A stretch of 64,000 nt of DNA from assembly GCA_020634515.1 (NCBI GenBank), contig JACKBL010000006.1, positions 310,001-374,000 of the forward strand, given 5' to 3'. Made by a program: the position numbers and the translations under genes. Shown here piece after piece: positions 62,090 to 64,000 of this stretch; within the stretch, counting starts at the first letter, position 1; the number at the start of each line of letters is the position of its first letter. This DNA is from Ardenticatenales bacterium. Lineage in GTDB: Bacteria > Chloroflexota > Anaerolineae > Promineifilales > Promineifilaceae. Below the pieces are notes generated by a model. That model ran no database searches. It was not told the DNA's origin and worked only from the letters and a program-made list of their open reading frames with translations.

Positions 62090-63901
62090 ATGACAGAAAA
62101 CGAACAGGATTTAAGTAAAGCGCGACGCTGGCTGCGCGGCGTCGGAGAGCGGCTGCGGGCGGCGCGCCAGGTGGTTGTCGATGCCTGGGGACGGGGGCGA
62201 GTGAATGCCGGCAACTGGCTGCGCCGCCGCCGGAAACTGAAGGCTGATTTCGTCGTCATGCGCGTCGGCGGCCCCCTGCCACAGCGGTCCGGCCCACCGC
62301 GCAACTTCTGGCAGCGCCAACTTCCCCTACCGCCAGAACCCCTCAGCATGGAAGTGCTGAATGCCCGCTGCCACCTGATTGCCGCCGCCGACAACGTGCG
62401 CGGCGTCCTGCTCATTCTCACAGGCCTGGAAACGGGGCTGGCAACACTCCAATGCCTGCGGACCAGCATCACCCGGCTGCGGCAGGCAGGCAAGGAAGTG
62501 GTCGTTTTCACGCCGAACCTGGACCTGCCGCACTATTACGTGGCCTGCGCCGCCAATCGCATCATCGTCCCGCCGGGCGCGCAGTTTGAGGTGCTGGGGC
62601 TGTATGCGGAGACGGTTTTCTTGAAGGATGCGTTGGCAAATGCCGGCATTCACGCCGACGTCATCCAAATCTCCCCCTACAAAACCGCCGGGGACCCCCT
62701 CAGCCGCGCCGACATGAGCGCCGAAATGCGCCAACAACTGGACTGGCTGCTAGACGACCGCTTCGACATGCTCACCGCCGACATAGCCACCGACCGCGGC
62801 ATCGGCCAGGAAGAAATCAAGCGCCTGATCGACACCGCCCCCTACTTCCCCGCGCAAGCGCAAGCCAACGGGCTGATCGACGACGTAGCCTACGAAGACG
62901 AACTCGCCCATCTCCTGGCGCGCCCGGAAAACAGCGAAGAACCGGCAGCCGACAAGCGCCCCGAAGCGCGCCTCGTCACCTGGCGGCAAGCACGCCGCCT
63001 GCTGCTGCGCCGCTACCGCCGCCGCACCCGCCGCTACATCGGCGTCATCAGCCTGGAAGGGACCATCATCATGGGTTCCAGCCGCCGTCCGCCAATTGAG
63101 CTACCCATCCCACTGGTCGGCGGGCAAATGGCCGGCGACGAAACCATCGGCGAAATGCTGCGCCTGGCGGAGCGAGACGACGACATGGCCGCCCTGATCC
63201 TGCACGTCGATTCCGGCGGCGGCTCCGCGCTGGCCTCCGATTTAATTCACCGCCAGATGGCGCGGCTGGCCCAACACAAAAAAGTCATCGTCTACATGGG
63301 CGATGTGGCCGCATCCGGCGGCTACTACGTGGGAGCCGCCGCCGACCACATCATGACGCAGCCCGGAACCACCACCGGCTCCATTGGCGTAATCATGGCT
63401 CGCCTCAGCACGGCTGGCCTCTACGAAAAGCTGGACATCCACCCCGTCGCCTTGCAGCGCGGCGCGCGCGCCAACCTCTATCGCGGCACAGAGCCAATGA
63501 CGGCGGCGGAGCAGGAACTCTTCACGACCAACATTCAGGAAACGTATCGCCAATTTAAGCAGGTCGTGGCCGACGGGCGGGAAATCCCCATCGACGCTCT
63601 GGACCCGATTTGCGAGGGGCGCGTCTGGACGGGGCGGCAGGCGCGGGCGCATCGGCTGGTGGACAGCCACGGCGATTTCGTCGATGCGGTGCGACTGGCG
63701 GCGGAGCTGGCGGAACTGCCCACGGATGAGGAACATGCCATTTCCGTGGCGGACTACTACCCAGGCAGCAAGGATTACCTCTTGCCACGCCCCTACGACG
63801 CGCCCCAGGCGCTGGTGGCCTGGCTCACAGGGGATTGGCTGCGAGCGCACCTGCAGGGCAAGCCACTCTGTTTGCTCCCTTACGACATCAACATTCGATG
63901 A
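62090..63901 (+). CDS. sppA: Signal peptide peptidase SppA (long, two-domain S49 protease)
   Basis: A 603-residue tandem S49 protease of the E. coli SppA (67K) type. The catalytic Lys is K198 in the first domain (ISPYKTAGDP). The nucleophile is S409 in the second (GDVAASGGYYVG), at the same number as in E. coli. It degrades cleaved signal peptides. The usual N-terminal membrane anchor is not seen: the chain begins with a charged helix (TENEQDLSKARRWLRG). It may therefore be peripheral or lack anchoring. ATG 62090 has CAGGAGA 5-6 nt upstream. The longer frame from 61733 runs through the riboswitch and a repeat and is rejected. Confidence 0.93.
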   Translation: MTENEQDLSKARRWLRGVGERLRAARQVVVDAWGRGRVNAGNWLRRRRKLKADFVVMRVGGPLPQRSGPPRNFWQRQLPLPPEPLSMEVLNARCHLIAAADNVRGVLLILTGLETGLATLQCLRTSITRLRQAGKEVVVFTPNLDLPHYYVACAANRIIVPPGAQFEVLGLYAETVFLKDALANAGIHADVIQISPYKTAGDPLSRADMSAEMRQQLDWLLDDRFDMLTADIATDRGIGQEEIKRLIDTAPYFPAQAQANGLIDDVAYEDELAHLLARPENSEEPAADKRPEARLVTWRQARRLLLRRYRRRTRRYIGVISLEGTIIMGSSRRPPIELPIPLVGGQMAGDETIGEMLRLAERDDDMAALILHVDSGGGSALASDLIHRQMARLAQHKKVIVYMGDVAASGGYYVGAAADHIMTQPGTTTGSIGVIMARLSTAGLYEKLDIHPVALQRGARANLYRGTEPMTAAEQELFTTNIQETYRQFKQVVADGREIPIDALDPICEGRVWTGRQARAHRLVDSHGDFVDAVRLAAELAELPTDEEHAISVADYYPGSKDYLLPRPYDAPQALVAWLTGDWLRAHLQGKPLCLLPYDINIR

Positions 63902-63969
63902 GTTTTTCCGCAGCAACGTTCGATTAGTTTTTCCGCCTTGCGATGTTGTTATGCTAAAATCACCCCATT
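63895..63969. other. Short gap with a 25-bp imperfect direct repeat
   Basis: ATTCGATGAGTTTTTCCGCA and GTTCGATTAGTTTTTCCGCC lie side by side at 63894-63945. A possible -10 box TAAAAT (63955-63960) precedes the last ATG by 9 nt. Confidence 0.5.
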
Positions 63970-64000
63970 ATGCGCATTGCCCTTATCTCTGACATTCACG
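63970..64000 (+). CDS. Start of a calcineurin-like metallophosphoesterase, cut by window edge
   Basis: ATG 63970 opens a frame reading MRIALISDIH before the window ends. The -LISDIH- start is the first metal-binding motif (D-x-H) of calcineurin-type phosphoesterases. Ten codons cannot give more than a family guess. The -10-like box 9 nt upstream suggests another near-leaderless message. Confidence 0.55.
   Translation, partial: MRIALISDIH

Noticed and set aside
1..64000. GCCGGC as a site of a resident restriction-modification system
   Set aside because: Restriction sites are usually avoided, not enriched. The only restriction genes here are of the BsuBI/PstI type. The idea that the motif is a nuclease site is kept only as a hypothesis.

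Overview
The window is about 60% GC, densely coded and shows no rRNA or tRNA gene. Its gene content fits a free-living bacterium of the phylum Chloroflexota (Anaerolineae/Ardenticatenia-like). The pointers are a circularly permuted family-5 solute-binding lipoprotein, sAC-like and CHAT/STAND regulators, secreted DUF11-type proteins, two GT39-type membrane glycosyltransferases and several leaderless promoters. This placement is inference, not proof.

Layout. 1-2.3 kb: a fatty-acyl-AMP ligase (cut by the window edge) behind a KamA-like radical SAM gene. 3.3-9.6 kb: S41 protease, tyrosine recombinase, M14 carboxypeptidase and a CPA2-type cation/proton antiporter. 9.8-12.2 kb: prfC, a PspC-domain peptide and a short NHLP/Os1348-like leader peptide. 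12.2-21 kb: an accessory block with a 1346-residue sAC-like double cyclase/AAA/TPR protein, a 989-residue CHAT-STAND-TPR protein, a RAYT transposase embedded in its own REP clusters, and a zinc-ribbon/2TM gene pair. 21.2-31 kb: a secreted protein, two GT39 proteins, a PEP-synthase-like phosphotransferase, an AbiEii-like orphan and a flippase-like membrane protein. 31-35.6 kb: polX, an SH3 membrane protein and ligA. 35.8-39.8 kb: an oligopeptide-type ABC importer without ATPases. 39.9-42.9 kb: cell-wall and membrane proteins. 43-45.2 kb: an AT-richer restriction-modification pair (C5 methylase plus BsuBI/PstI-family nuclease). 45.3-49.2 kb: tpx, a cold-shock-domain protein and gyrA. 49.4-57.4 kb: a full SUF iron-sulfur assembly locus (sufCBD, sulfurtransferase, sufSU, Rieske) read divergently from sufR-sufT across a readable double promoter and operator. 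57.5-64 kb: an aspartoacylase-like M14 enzyme, rlmN, a TPP-riboswitch-controlled thiN-thiB unit, sppA and the start of a metallophosphoesterase.

The most unusual feature is not a gene. The palindrome TGCCGGCA occurs about 75 times in 64 kb, where base composition predicts about two. At many copies the top strand changes abruptly from G/T-rich (left) to C/A-rich (right), so synonymous codon choice flips at the motif. Two long stretches, including the CHAT/RAYT block and the restriction-modification pair, lack the motif and may be recent arrivals.

The intergenic regions also hold several dispersed hairpin families. One, of about 97 bp, has three copies whose stems carry compensatory changes. 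Another folds as a three-way junction. A third is a REP/BIME set belonging to the RAYT.
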